From: Selaginella moellendorffii
Taxonomy: Eukaryota; Streptophyta; Lycopodiopsida; Selaginellales; Selaginellaceae
NCBI RefSeq assembly: GCF_000143415.4
Contig: NW_003314374.1
Location: 149,754 to 213,753 of the forward strand
Direction: 5' to 3'
Length of the DNA stretch: 64,000 nt
Position 1 is the first letter of the stretch. Every line of letters begins with the position of its first letter. Shown one piece after another: positions 1 to 10,248 of the stretch. The position numbers and the translations under genes were made by a program. The notes beneath the pieces are model-generated. The model was not told where the DNA came from. It did not search any database and worked only from the letters and a program-made list of their open reading frames with translations.

Positions 1-2000
1 GTCTTGAGAAGTTCCACCACTGTGTAAGATGTTCGTTCCTTTCTCAGTTTGGCGGGATACTATTGGAAGTTTGTCCACAATTTTACAAGAATTGCTCTTC
101 TGTTGACTGAGTTAATGAAGAGTAGTATACCATTTCATTAGACACTAACTTATCAGCATGTTTTTGTATGGTTTGAGGAGATCTTGACTACAGTTCCTAT
201 TCTTAAGATCCTAAATCTTGATAAACCCTTCGAAGTGCATTATGACACATCTAGCTATGCTATTGGTGCCGTGTTACAGCAAGATTGTGACAAAGTGGTT
301 GGTGTTATGCTAAAGCGACATGGTTGTCTCATTTCAAGAAATTGGATGAAACCCAATGAAGATGGCCAATGCATGAGAAAGAGATATTTTCTATAGTGTT
401 GGCATTGGAACACTGAAGACACTATTTGGGTGGATATACCAAAGTTTATACAGATAGAGCTACTTTGCTATGCAGCCAAAACTTATGCCAAAGAAAGCTC
501 GTTGGCAAGAGAAGCTTGCTAGATTCGATATTGAAATCATCTATAAACCTAAGACAATATTGTTCTGGATGCATTGAGTTGTTAGACTCAGTTCTGAGCA
601 ATATCAACAATCAGTTCAAATTGATTGGAGGTTGTTCGGACTTCATATGGTAGTGATCCATTGGCAAAGGCAATCTTGCACCGTGTGGAGTTGTCAAAGC
701 AGAACCCTAGTAGCAAAGCAACAAAAGTTGTTAGTCGAACCAATGTGAAACTTCACTTCTCAGTTCATGATGGGCTTATATTCTATAAGTAAGAAAGATT
801 GTATCTTCCCTCTAAGGATCTACAACAGTTGTTTCTACGGGAACATCATGATATTCCGGCAGCAGGATATGGTGGAAAGCAAAAGACTCTTGCTTCATTG
901 AAAAAGGGATTTTTTTGGTCTAGTATAGAAGGTGATGTAGTGGATTATATCCGTTCCTACCCTATATGCTAGCAATGTAAGTGCAAAACTAAGAAGTAGG
1001 TTGGAAAGTTGTAATACATTCCAGCACCGGCATAGCCATTTCAAAGTGTGATACTTGATTTCATCACTTGCTTGCTGAAATCTAAAGGTTATGATACTTT
1101 GATAGTGCTTGTGGATTGGTTGTTAAAGATTGCACACTTCATTCCAATTATGAATGCAAAATAAGCAACAAAGCTCTTTTTCCATGAAATAGTGTGGGTT
1201 TGTGGTCTTCTATAAGAGATGATCTCAAATAGAGATTCAAGATTTACGAGGAAGTTTTAGGGCATATTATTCCAGTTGTTTGGTACCAAATTGAAGTTTA
1301 GTATGGCTTATCATCCTTAAACTAATGGGCAAACCGAACGTGTGAATGCTCAAGTTGAGCATTATCTACAGTACTATATCGCGACAAACCAACGCAACTA
1401 GGTTGAACATTTGGACATAGCAAAAATCTATTATAACAACACATTTCACAGTAAGTGTTGGTCTTAGCCATTGAGACTTATGTGGAGCAACTACCCCAAG
1501 GTTGGTCTAGAGCTATTGAGGCAATGAGCAAAGCTCAGGATAGGTATCGACGTGATAAAGATCAGCATCGTTGGGATGTATCCTATCAAGTGGGAGATCA
1601 AATGTGGCCATCTTCTTGGAACTTGAATGTTAAGGGATCTTTATCTTGGAAATTGTTACTGAGATATATTGGGCCCTATTGGGTATTGGTGCGAGTTGGT
1701 GATGTATCCTATAAGTTGGATATTCCGGACGAGTTATCCCATGTACATGATGTGTTTCATGTCAGTTTATTGGCACCATATCATGTTGATGCAAATCGCT
1801 CTATGGATATTCGTCCCCCTCTGGAAGTTATGAATGGTGACATGGAGTATGAGGTCGAGACAATTCTTTTGTCTTGCAATAGTTAAGTGGAAAGGTTACT
1901 CGATTTGTGAATCAACTTGGGAACGTTTTAGGAATCTTACACATGCTCATGAGCTTGTCACGGAGTATGAGAATAGTAATAAAGCCTAGCTTTTGTAAAT
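1..2000 (+). pseudogene. Decayed Ty3/gypsy chromovirus, 3' part of pol
   Basis: Remnant of a Ty3/gypsy polyprotein, broken by many stops and frameshifts. Pieces appear in the usual order: the RT/RNase H junction with an RNase H-like stretch near 184-480 (VHYDTSSYAIGAVLQQD), integrase zinc-binding and core-like segments near 830-1450 (including a PQTNGQTERVN-like region at about 1315-1345 with a stop in it), and the tether/chromodomain end at 1455-1990 (ELSHVHDVFHVSLLAPYH, then a WKGY-like stretch). The longest open piece is 143 residues (1455-1886). The element runs off the left edge. The same family lies in the opposite orientation at 62280-64000. It cannot be active as it stands. Confidence 0.85.
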
Positions 2001-2089
2001 CTTGTATTAAATCTTGCAAATCAATAAAGTAATATATTTCTATAAATCAAAATTTGTTTCTCTTGTTCGTTAGTACTTGCGTTAGTTTT

Positions 2090-3455
2090 GGCAGGCTGAC
2101 TTTAGCACTTCAGTGCATGAGTTCAATCCATAACTATGGGGATAACTATTATAGACTAATTATAAAGTCCCTACCTCTCTCTCAATGACTCATTTTTGAA
2201 AAGGGACATAGTCGTATAAACAATTTAATCTACCAATTTATTATAGTTGTCTAAATCTTCCTGACAGGGTTGATTTCTTGCTTAGGGAAGTTGGGCCTCT
2301 AGCCTTCTCCCTATGTCCCTGCGAGCAAAGATGTATCATTCCTTTGAAAGCAAAGTGGTACTCGGAGCAACAAGGGTGGCTAACTCCGTTAGTCATTTCC
2401 TTGTCAATGACAGCCGGAGGGTGTTTAAGTCTTAATATCTTTGGACGTAGAGGAGAGGTCATTCCATAACTCATTTAAGTTGGTGTGTTTTCCACATAAT
2501 ATGCTTTTTATTAACTTTCGGAGTTGTTTCCTTGACGGTTTGCTAAACTTAAGTATATATCGACGAGGACATCAATCTTCCCCAAAGGGGGGAGGTGTCA
2601 CGAATATGACTTTGGGTATCGAAAGATATTTATCGGCCAGTTCTTATGGACACTCTTTCCTTACTGTCATGATGGTAGGAGGTCGGTATAGTTGGTTCCC
2701 TTTATTGTTCCTACTTGAGCTAGTTGAGAAACTGGTCAATGACCTTGTATTTAAATTGGATAAACATAAGGTAGGAACCCTATGTGTTTCTTGCTGAGCA
2801 TACTTAGCCTAGTTTAAGAAACTCGTGTCATTGGCTTGCACTTACTAGTATTAAGAACCCCCATGATATTGAGATTGGTCCCTCAATATTCACTAAATGA
2901 TAGCTTACCATATCTGCCAAACACCCTTGCTATCATGCCCTTTGTATTAGTCTTATTTCGTTCCATTGGCTAATTAAGGAAAGTGCTAGATTTGCTAATT
3001 TGGCATATCTATGGAGTATAGAGATTGGCCTGATTATAATGGTTTTTGTCCCATATCCAAATTCACAATCTAACATCATTCCATATTTAATAAATTTTGA
3101 GTTAGTCCAAAAGCATGTGTTCCTCAAGACGGGGGGGCGCTTTGGGAAGTTCCAAATATATAATAAGGATAGTGGTTGAAGTGTATGTTCAACCATTTAA
3201 GATATTAATTTGGCTCCCGTTAAGCTGTGTCACTCTTTATTTTGCATCCGGCTTGGGTCTAAGCCCAAGCTCCACGCTGCTTTAGTCGGTGGGGTACCTT
3301 CCTCCTCATATTAGGCCACCGGTATTCAAACATTGTTTGACACCATTTTGCATGTAAGTGCTGAATATAGGGAGTTGGTGTGCATGGGATTGTATCAGAC
3401 CCTCGTTTGGTAGTCCAACGGGCTTGGAATTTGGCTCCAAATTCATGTGCACTAC
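2090..3455 (+). repeat. 3' LTR of the decayed chromovirus (about 1.36 kb)
   Basis: This stretch follows the chromodomain remnant and matches, in reverse complement, the LTR copies at 53422-55070, 59535-60663 and 60696-62110. Shared landmarks are the region near 2100-2150, the block around 2596-2640 (reverse complement of about 54500-54550), the block at 2770-3080, and a terminus ending in CACTACA near 3455. It lacks the terminal piece carried by the 53.4-kb copy, so it is a diverged subfamily. The left border is approximate because the flanking internal sequence is also conserved between copies. Confidence 0.7.
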
Positions 3456-4330
3456 AGTGCTCTAACCATGTGGCTAGAGTGAGGTTCTACCAAGCCATGC
3501 TAGGTATCCAAGTAAGTAGTGCCACTTACACTTGGATTGGGAGTATCAACCATTTAATCTCTCGAAGGAGGTAGAATTAGCTTTTGAACACTTCACCAAG
3601 TTATCCCACTTGTCCATCCATGTGTCACTTTAGCCTTGAACTCCTTAGTGGTTATATTGTCACCCACCATGTAGGTATAGCTATCTTTGGTCACACTAAC
3701 CTTTCCTGGCTAAATTGATTCCATTAAAGTCCTCCCCCCTACTATACTTTTGGAGCTTACCAAACCCCTCAGGGTCTAGGAGACAATCACTTTAGGCTTT
3801 CACCCTTAGACTCAGACTCGGAGACGAACTTGGTCTTAGTCCCGGTCTTGGTTCCCAATCCTGGTCCTAGGCTCCATCTCAAAATCAACCTCAAGGTCCA
3901 TCTCAGACTCAATCTCAAACTCTATCTGGGACTCCATCTCAAACTCCATCTCAGACTCTTTCTCGGACTCTATCTTAGATTCCTTCTTGGACTTAATCCC
4001 AACACTTCCATGTGTCATAACACTTGTCATGTATTAGTCCTTCTTGTATCCCTTTCTAGAGACTCATTCATCAATCACTTCATACTCATTTCTTGAGCAC
4101 TTTTTTTGGAATTCCACTCCCACTCTCAACTTTTTGGGTTGGAGTTTTTGGTCTCAACATGTTATGCTTGTTGGACTTTTGTTTCGACTACTGCCATATA
4201 ACACACTTTTGGCTCCACTCACATAGTAATCATGGACACGAGATTGATTCAACCAATGAGGGTCCATACAAAGCAAGAAAGAAATTCTTGACCTTATGTC
4301 ACTTTGAACCTTAGTAATCTGGTGTCCTTG
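3456..4330. other. Gene-free repeat debris
   Basis: No convincing gene. Part of it (about 3480-3700) resembles sequence near 6200-6390, suggesting an old interspersed repeat. A 12-bp-period minisatellite lies at about 3850-3990 and is listed separately. Confidence 0.5.
3850..3990. repeat. 12-bp minisatellite (CTCARACTCYAT-like)
   Basis: About twelve degenerate units of 12 bp follow one another. The commonest form is CTCAAACTCCAT or CTCAGACTCNAT. On the minus strand this reads as an acidic Glu/Ser/Met repeat, but nothing around it supports a gene, so the open frame is a by-product of a period divisible by three. Confidence 0.75.
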
Positions 4331-5025
4331 TGTAGTGCACTCTATCTCTCTCCCCTTAAACCAACTGAAAAAAAAGCAATTGCTTAATGAGAGAGCCCTT
4401 AGTGTCTATTTTATCCCTATTTATGCCCTAAGATTCTAAAGATCCATAGTGACAGTATATCCAAATTTCATCCCATGATTATATACGCTACACTCCATAT
4501 ATGTTACATTCACCCCCCCTTCAGAAATGTCAATGTCCTCATTGATTATTGACTATTGACTAACAACCCTTACCGAGCCAAAGGGAATCAACACGTCCAT
4601 TTCTATACTGAATCTACTGATCCTTCTATTGTGTAGACTAGCTATTCCATGTGAAGCAACTAGTTATCCACCCGTACCGCAGTCCTACGGTGGATACTTT
4701 TATCCATGGATACTCCACACAAGAGGAAGGACGTACGCATGAATGCCTAATATGTACGATTTCAAATTTAGGGGTAGCAATATACCTTGTTCAAGGGTAT
4801 ATTATATTTTTAAGTAGCCATTAATCAATAGGAATTGAACCCGTGCTATTTGCTCTGATACCACATGTAGCGCACCCTATCTCTCCTCTTAAGCCAACTG
4901 GAAAAAGGGCAATTGCTTGATGAAAGAGCCCTTAATGGCTATTTTATCCCCATTTATCTCCCAAAGTTCCAAAGATCCATGGTGACAGTATATCCAAATT
5001 TCATCTTATGATCACATGCACTACA
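4331..5025 (-). mobile_element. TRIM-like non-autonomous LTR retrotransposon (695 bp)
   Basis: Two direct repeats of about 160 bp (4331-4492 and 4866-5025) flank an internal region of about 370 bp with no coding capacity. Both repeats run TGTAG...CTACA. On the minus strand the copy at 4866-5025 is the 5' LTR. Two bases inside it lies TGGTATCAGAGC (complement of 4852-4863), the standard primer binding site for initiator-Met tRNA. A purine-rich run beside the other LTR (complement of about 4514-4525) is a candidate polypurine tract. Flanking pentamers CCTTG (4326-4330) and CTTTG (5026-5030) look like a target-site duplication with one mutation. Size, short LTRs and PBS fit a TRIM. Confidence 0.85.
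4852..4863 (-). other. TRIM primer binding site (initiator-Met tRNA)
   Basis: The minus strand reads TGGTATCAGAGC, separated from the 5' LTR end (CTACA) by TG. This is the standard plant initiator-Met PBS. Confidence 0.85.
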
Positions 5026-6390
5026 CTTTGATGCATGGTAATATCATCAAAAGCCTCTTCCTTCTCATCATGGCCATCATCATTAATGCCATACTCTTCA
5101 TCAAGATTTATATCCCACTCCTCTACCATCCTCAAAAGAATATGCCACTTTGATACCAATGAAACGAGCACCAATTCCCAACCCTTAATGTGTTCCAGCC
5201 TTAAATCCCACAAGTCATAGAATATATTTAAAATATTCCTATGGTTTGTGTCATATTTCATTTTGTTAGCTAGTTACACTTAAGACAAAATAAGTTATAT
5301 ATGCTTGCAGATCGAATGGGTTCCTATTTATTTTAATCTACTTAAAGCATCCCCTAACCTAAAGCTATGTTATTTAATATCATTGCAAATAAAATTCCAA
5401 GAAAATATATGGTTATACCATTTGTCACACAGAATTAAATAATAGAATCTGCTATAGAAGGTAGCTATAGCAATTTATATTATAATTTGTGAACATGCTA
5501 AATAAAGTGTAATAACTTAGTTGAAGCTATATAAGTTTTCAAGAGTGTCTAAGAGAACCTTTGGAATTGCATGATTTCAAGAGAGAAGAAACAAATTTGA
5601 AAAATTGTTACTCTTGCAAAGAAAGGAAAGAATGTGGCTAATAATCTAGAGTTATGTCAAGATTGGCTGTAACAATGCATATACACTAAATATATCTGAT
5701 GTAAACAATGTCATAATTGTTATTACTAAAGCTTGTGTGATTATAAGTGCTCTAGATCTAGCAATAAAGAAAGAATATGCAAAACCAAATCAATGAGAAA
5801 GTTCTAGATTTTTATTATAACCTTTTGTGCCTAGAAAGGGATAAGCTCTCTTTCTCATCAACTTTGATAAAGACTTTTTGACTAATATAATAAAAACATG
5901 AACATTCTCTTTATATTCACTATTTTTTTTATCTTCTTGTTTATTTTTATAATTTCAATAATTTCTTACATAATATACATCATAAAATAATATATTTAGA
6001 AAAATTCAAAATATAATTTATTATTTAAAGTAATGAGCATTAAGGGTTTTAGTCTTAATATTGAAATATAAAACTAATACTAATTACTTTTCTTCATTTT
6101 ATTTCCACAATCTGGGACTTTGGGACAACATTTTGAAACATTGCAACCCTATACAAGCCTCATGGGTACTCTCCCTACATTATGTGGATAAGGCAAGGTT
6201 TCAATAAGCTATGCCAAGTATCCAAGTAGGTAGTGCTAACCACACTTAAACTGGAAATATTGACTATTTGATCTCTTAGGGAAACTAAAGTTGGCTTTTA
6301 AACACTTTATCAAGTTACCTTATTTATCTATTTGTATTCATTGTAGCTTTAGACTTCTCAGTGGTTATATCATCACCCACCACATGGGTA
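5026..6390. other. AT-rich intergenic stretch with repeat debris
   Basis: Mostly AT-rich, no gene recognised. A short minus-strand open stretch near 5030-5261 encodes an acidic segment (EEWDINLDEEYG) next to the TRIM insertion and may be a fragment of an older gene or element. The rest shows only low-complexity runs and faint similarity to the repeat near 3480-3700. Confidence 0.4.
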
Positions 6391-6971
6391 TAATGTCATG
6401 AATGTGACTTCGGGTATCGAAAATTATCTATCAACTGTCTTTTTGAATATTTTTTCTTTACTGCCATGACTAAAGAAGGTCAATATTGTTGGACCCTTTA
6501 TTAGTCTCCACCTAAGCTAGTTGAAAAACTGGTCATCACATATGCACTTAAACCAGAAGGGCACTAAGGAAGGAAATTCTAAATTGTCATTTGTCAAGCA
6601 AACTTGACACAGTGATAAGAAACTTATGATGTTGGCTTGCACTTACTAATGTTGGGAACCCCTATGATATTAAGCTTGGTCCTTCAACATTTGCTAGATG
6701 ATAACTTACCGTGTCTGCTAAACACCCTCGCTATCATGCCCTTTGTATTAATCTCATTCGGTCCTAAATATTATTTATGGAAAGTGTCTAAATTTGCTTA
6801 TTTGGCATATCTACTGAATGTAGAGATTGTCTTGGATACAATGGTGTTCATCCTATTTCCAAATTCGCAATCTAATGCCATTCCATATTTAGTAAGTCAA
6901 ATTTATCCCAGAGACTAACTCTTGATATTAAGGGAGGTTTGGGGTGAAAGCCCAAAGTGTGTGTTCCTCAA

Positions 6972-6995
6972 GGGGGGGGGGGGGGGGGGGGGGGG
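6972..6995 (+). repeat. 24-nt G homopolymer inside an LTR
   Basis: An uninterrupted run of 24 G. The same place in sister LTR copies has a much shorter run, seen as C on the plus strand (about 53969-53979 and 60080-60088). Slippage growth is the simplest explanation; the length may also be uncertain in the assembly. Confidence 0.8.
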
Positions 6996-7014
6996 CCTTT
7001 GGAGGGTCCCAAAT

Positions 7015-7176
7015 TGTAGCGCATGTGATCATGGGATGAGATTTGGATATACTGTCACCGTGGATCCTTGGAACCTTGGGAGATAAATGGGGATAAAATA
7101 GCCACTAAAGGCTCTCTCATCAAGCAATTGCCCCTTTTCCAGTTGGCTTAAGGGGAGAGAGATAAAGTGCGCTACA
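7015..7176 (+). mobile_element. Solo LTR of the TRIM family with perfect TSD
   Basis: A 162-bp unit running TGTAG...CTACA, the reverse complement of the LTRs at 4331-4492 and 4866-5025. It is flanked on both sides by CAAAT (7010-7014 and 7177-7181), a perfect 5-bp target-site duplication. Removing it and one CAAAT restores the sequence found in sister LTRs (CCAAATGTATAGTAGGG), which proves insertion into an existing LTR followed by LTR-LTR recombination. Confidence 0.92.
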
Positions 7177-7665
7177 CAAATGTATAGTAGGGATAATGGG
7201 TATTTCGGGTATAGCTAACCAACCTAAGGCATAGTTTAACTCTTACTTGCATATCTGTCCTTGTTTTGCGTCTAGCTTGGTTCTAAGCCTAAGTTCCACA
7301 TCATATTATTCCTCACGTCAGGAGGACTCCATTTAACTCCGTTTTGCATGTTAATTCTGGTATTGGGATGCTAGATATTGTAGGATTGCTCCAAGTTACT
7401 CTGTGCTCCTGTCCCTTCGCTCTTTGGGTTGTATGATTGGAAGTTGCTCTATGGTTCAATTTCATCATTCTTTGGCTCTATGATTAGGAGTTTAACACCG
7501 TTCCTTCGTTCAGCAGCCCAAGGCCTTGAAACTTGGGTTCTACACCACTGTCCTTTGGACATGTGGCATGTGGCATGTAACACATGGCACATAGAAGGTT
7601 TAAGTTTTACTCCATGGTTATAATAAATCACCATAGGATAAAAAGTAAAAACCACATGCATTACA

Positions 7666-8193
7666 TATAACCTTTCTAGGTCACACTAACATTTCCTAAC
7701 TAAACTAGTGCTACTAGAGTCTTCCCCTGTACTAAACCCTCTATAGTTTATAATTGTCAACAACTACATTAATGGTTTTGTAGGAGCCTTTAGTTTTTAT
7801 AGCAATTTATAATTGCCTAGTATAAGCTCTAGATATTGCACTTAATTTATCATCATCACTTTTGTATCTTCTAAAGGGGAAAATAGTGTAAGGTCTATAA
7901 CTATATGTATTATATTAATTCTAATATTATAGCATATAAATAAGTAAAGGTCTAAACCTCAATTAAGATACTTATTCCCATTTCTTGAACACTCACAAAT
8001 AAAGTTATTTTTAATTCCTATAAAATTAATTAACATGTCAACTTTGATCTATAATAAAAGGGAATATATCTTATAGTGGCTTCCACTTTGCTATACTAAG
8101 TTTGACTTACTCATTATAGTTATAGTTAGAATTAAAACGGATTAACCAGTTTAGCTTATGATTTTAAGAGTTAACAATACTAGGTTTTGTTAG
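7666..8193. other. AT-rich spacer
   Basis: AT-rich sequence between the isolated LTR and the first gene of the island. It probably includes the 3' UTR of the gene ending at 8194. No other feature is recognised. Confidence 0.5.
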
Positions 8194-8591
8194 TTATTTG
8201 TTGTCTCTGCTCTTGAACACGCTTGCACCAAAGAAGAGGAACATCCAGATGAATGCTGCCACCACAATTTGCGCCTTGGTGCTCAGATCATTCAGCTTCC
8301 CTGCAGAGTAGATAGAATCTAGAGGACGTCACAGAAAAACAGTTGGGACTGGCTCCTCCTACCTCCCAAATTTCCAAAAGACCCCTCATGCGATTCATCC
8401 TCGCCATTGTTGCTGCTGTTGCTCCCGCCGCCATCACCAGCCGCAATCCTCATGCTCCCTTCTCGTCCACGAAAAAATCTACCCGGTAGTGGCACCCACA
8501 GGCGGCAGGGAGGAAGAATCCGATGGTGCAGCAACAGAGGCGTTGAATCGGTGCCGGGTGTGGCGAACGTGGGACTGATCAATCCCCTCAT
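8194..8591 (-). CDS. Small plastid-targeted single-pass membrane protein (hypothetical)
   Basis: Two exons, 8363-8591 and 8300-8194, join in frame across a 62-bp intron (GGGAG|GTAGGA donor, CTCTGCAG|GGAAG acceptor) to give 111 residues. The first 45 residues are rich in Ser, Thr, Pro, Leu and Arg with almost no acidic residues, as in a chloroplast transit peptide. A Gly/Ser/Asn-rich acidic linker follows (about 46-75). The end is conserved-looking: KLNDLSTKAQ, then one hydrophobic helix (IVVAAFIWMFLFFGASVF) and a basic tail SRDNK. The layout suggests a small thylakoid or envelope subunit, but the family is not recognised. It is divergent from the gene at 8847, so the two probably share a promoter region of about 250 bp. 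The start at 8591 is the first Met of the open frame. Confidence 0.7.
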
Positions 8592-8846
8592 CCGATGGGA
8601 AACAGGAACAAATTACGCATGAGAACTAGTACTGCTGCGGAAGGAGGCGATGCCAAATCGAAGTAGCAAAAAAATATCTACCCACAATCAACATACTAAC
8701 ATACGATCAACGTAGAAAAACCACGAATCAACAGCATGGCAGCACATTCCAAAGCGATAAGAAAAAAATCTCTCCTTGCAAATGGATAAGAAAAGAAAAG
8801 CACAATCAGGGCAAGCAACGTCTCCTCTCCCCGCGGCAAAATCGCC

Positions 8847-9590
8847 ATGGCTTCCATCTCCGCGGCCACGAGAGGACTCCGAAACCCATCAGGTACGCAC
8901 TGGCACTTCACGCAGAGACCCACCGCCATTCTCGCTCCGACGACCAGCATTCTCGCGCGATCCAAAATCCTTGGAACCCAATTACGCTGGCGAGTCGTCC
9001 TCCCGCATCACCACCACAACCACGCTATCCGCGCGGCCATCGGCGAGAATCCCACGAACAACCCGGACGACTTCGTGGTGCTGGGCCTGGGCCACTGCTT
9101 CATCGAGGACTCGAACGGCAAGCTCCAGGACCACTTCGTGCTCGAGCCCATCGGCGCGGGCGCGCTCGAGTGCATGGAGAACGGCGGCAAGACGTGCTAC
9201 AAGCACGTCGCCAGCATGCACTTGAGCACCGCGCTGGCGCAGGATCACTCGCAGCTCCCCGAGGAGCTCCGCAGCGGCGCCTTCTGCGAGGACTTCGCCT
9301 TCCGGACCAAGTGCGCGGCGCGCTCCTGGATGCGCGACTACCCGCAGGAGAAGATCGTGCGCTACATCCCGCTGGGGACGGTGCGCTCCGACTTCAACTA
9401 CAACCTCGAGGACAAGCGCGTGCTCAACAAGGTGAACATCGTCACCGACGCCGACAACATCAAGCAGGACATGAGCATCGACGTCTACGGCCGCAAAAAG
9501 GACGACGATGCCAACACCGCCACCGACGCCGCCCCGCCCTCCAAAAAGGAGCTCGAGGAGGATCTCATCTCCAGCTTGTACAACGCTTGA
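8847..9590 (+). CDS. Conserved plastid-type protein of unknown function, 247 aa
   Basis: A single-exon gene. Residues 1 to about 62 are basic and rich in Ser, Thr and Arg (MASISAATRGLRNPSG start), as in a transit peptide. The body from about residue 70 is compact: it opens with DDFVVLGLGHCFI, contains several cysteines (near HCFIED, ALECME, KTCYKH, GAFCEDF, TKCAAR), and then IVRYIPLGTVRSDFNYNLED. The tail is acidic and Lys-rich (KKELEEDLISSL). No catalytic motif is recognised. GC content and third-position bias are much higher here than in the flanking repeats, supporting real coding sequence. Long open frames in the other two plus-strand frames and on the minus strand are shadows of this GC-rich body. 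It is divergent from the small membrane-protein gene at 8591. Confidence 0.75.
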   Translation: MASISAATRGLRNPSGTHWHFTQRPTAILAPTTSILARSKILGTQLRWRVVLPHHHHNHAIRAAIGENPTNNPDDFVVLGLGHCFIEDSNGKLQDHFVLEPIGAGALECMENGGKTCYKHVASMHLSTALAQDHSQLPEELRSGAFCEDFAFRTKCAARSWMRDYPQEKIVRYIPLGTVRSDFNYNLEDKRVLNKVNIVTDADNIKQDMSIDVYGRKKDDDANTATDAAPPSKKELEEDLISSLYNA

Positions 9591-10248
9591 ATCTCAATCG
9601 TCTTGGCCTTCCAAGTTTTCCAAAGTTTTAGATCGATCAAGATGAACAGCCGAAGCCCACCTTGAATTGTCTGCTCTTCCAGCCTCGCCATCTTCCCTCC
9701 AGCTTGCGTTCCAACTAGTTTTATCTGCTTAGCAGCACACACTCCATCCAGTTAACAAGCACACACCACGGATTCTTCGAGTTGCATCATATAAACCAAG
9801 AACTTGTATACAAAATTGTCAGTGAGAAAAACAACACCCAGGCAGTAGGACCATTCGCTTGCAATCCCTGCCTCTAGCTACTAGTTAATATGTTACTGAA
9901 TAGCTATGCATCCATCCACACACCTAGATATAATATGTACACAGAAGCTAAGACCTCTCTGGCTAGCACAAGCAATCCACAACCAAATTACAAAGGGAGT
10001 AGCGGTAAAGACAGTACCTCCGGCTTGCTTTTAGAGTATTAGTAGAGCTGGCCTGAAGCGGTGTTTTTGCTGCGGCTAGCTTCTTGATGTGTGGGACAGA
10101 CACAACGCGAGAAGCGAGCTCGCGGTGTTGCCTACTTGGTGAAGGTGATGATCACGATGGCGATGGAACCACCAGCTTGAGGTTGATCTAAAACTCCTCA
10201 ACTTCCACTGTATCAATGCGTGTCAATTATCAGCGTCAATCTGGTGTG
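9591..10248. other. Intergenic, two convergent 3' regions
   Basis: Lies between the 3' ends of the plastid-type gene and the ARF gene. No open frame, RNA gene or repeat is recognised. It probably holds both 3' UTRs. Confidence 0.5.

Larger units (their letters stand above)
6391..7665 (+). repeat. Isolated LTR of the chromovirus/LARD family, with a nested insertion
   Basis: The start (about 6391, around ATGAATGTGACTTCGGGTA) matches the LTR interior at about 2605, and the end (AACCACATGCATTACA, about 7665) matches the reverse complement of the LTR start at 53422. No internal element sequence adjoins either end. It is therefore an isolated, 5'-truncated LTR. It is interrupted by a TRIM solo LTR at 7015-7176, and its homopolymer has grown to 24 G (6972-6995). 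Confidence 0.75.

Noticed and set aside
3836-4096. Acidic or Leu-rich open frames over the minisatellite
   Set aside because: Produced by the 12-bp repeat period; no start context, no flanking gene.
8776-9631. Plus-strand alternative frames of about 150 codons (Arg/Thr/Ser- or Ala/Arg-rich)
   Set aside because: Shadows of the 247-residue gene at 8847; composition is the typical off-frame reading of GC-rich coding DNA.
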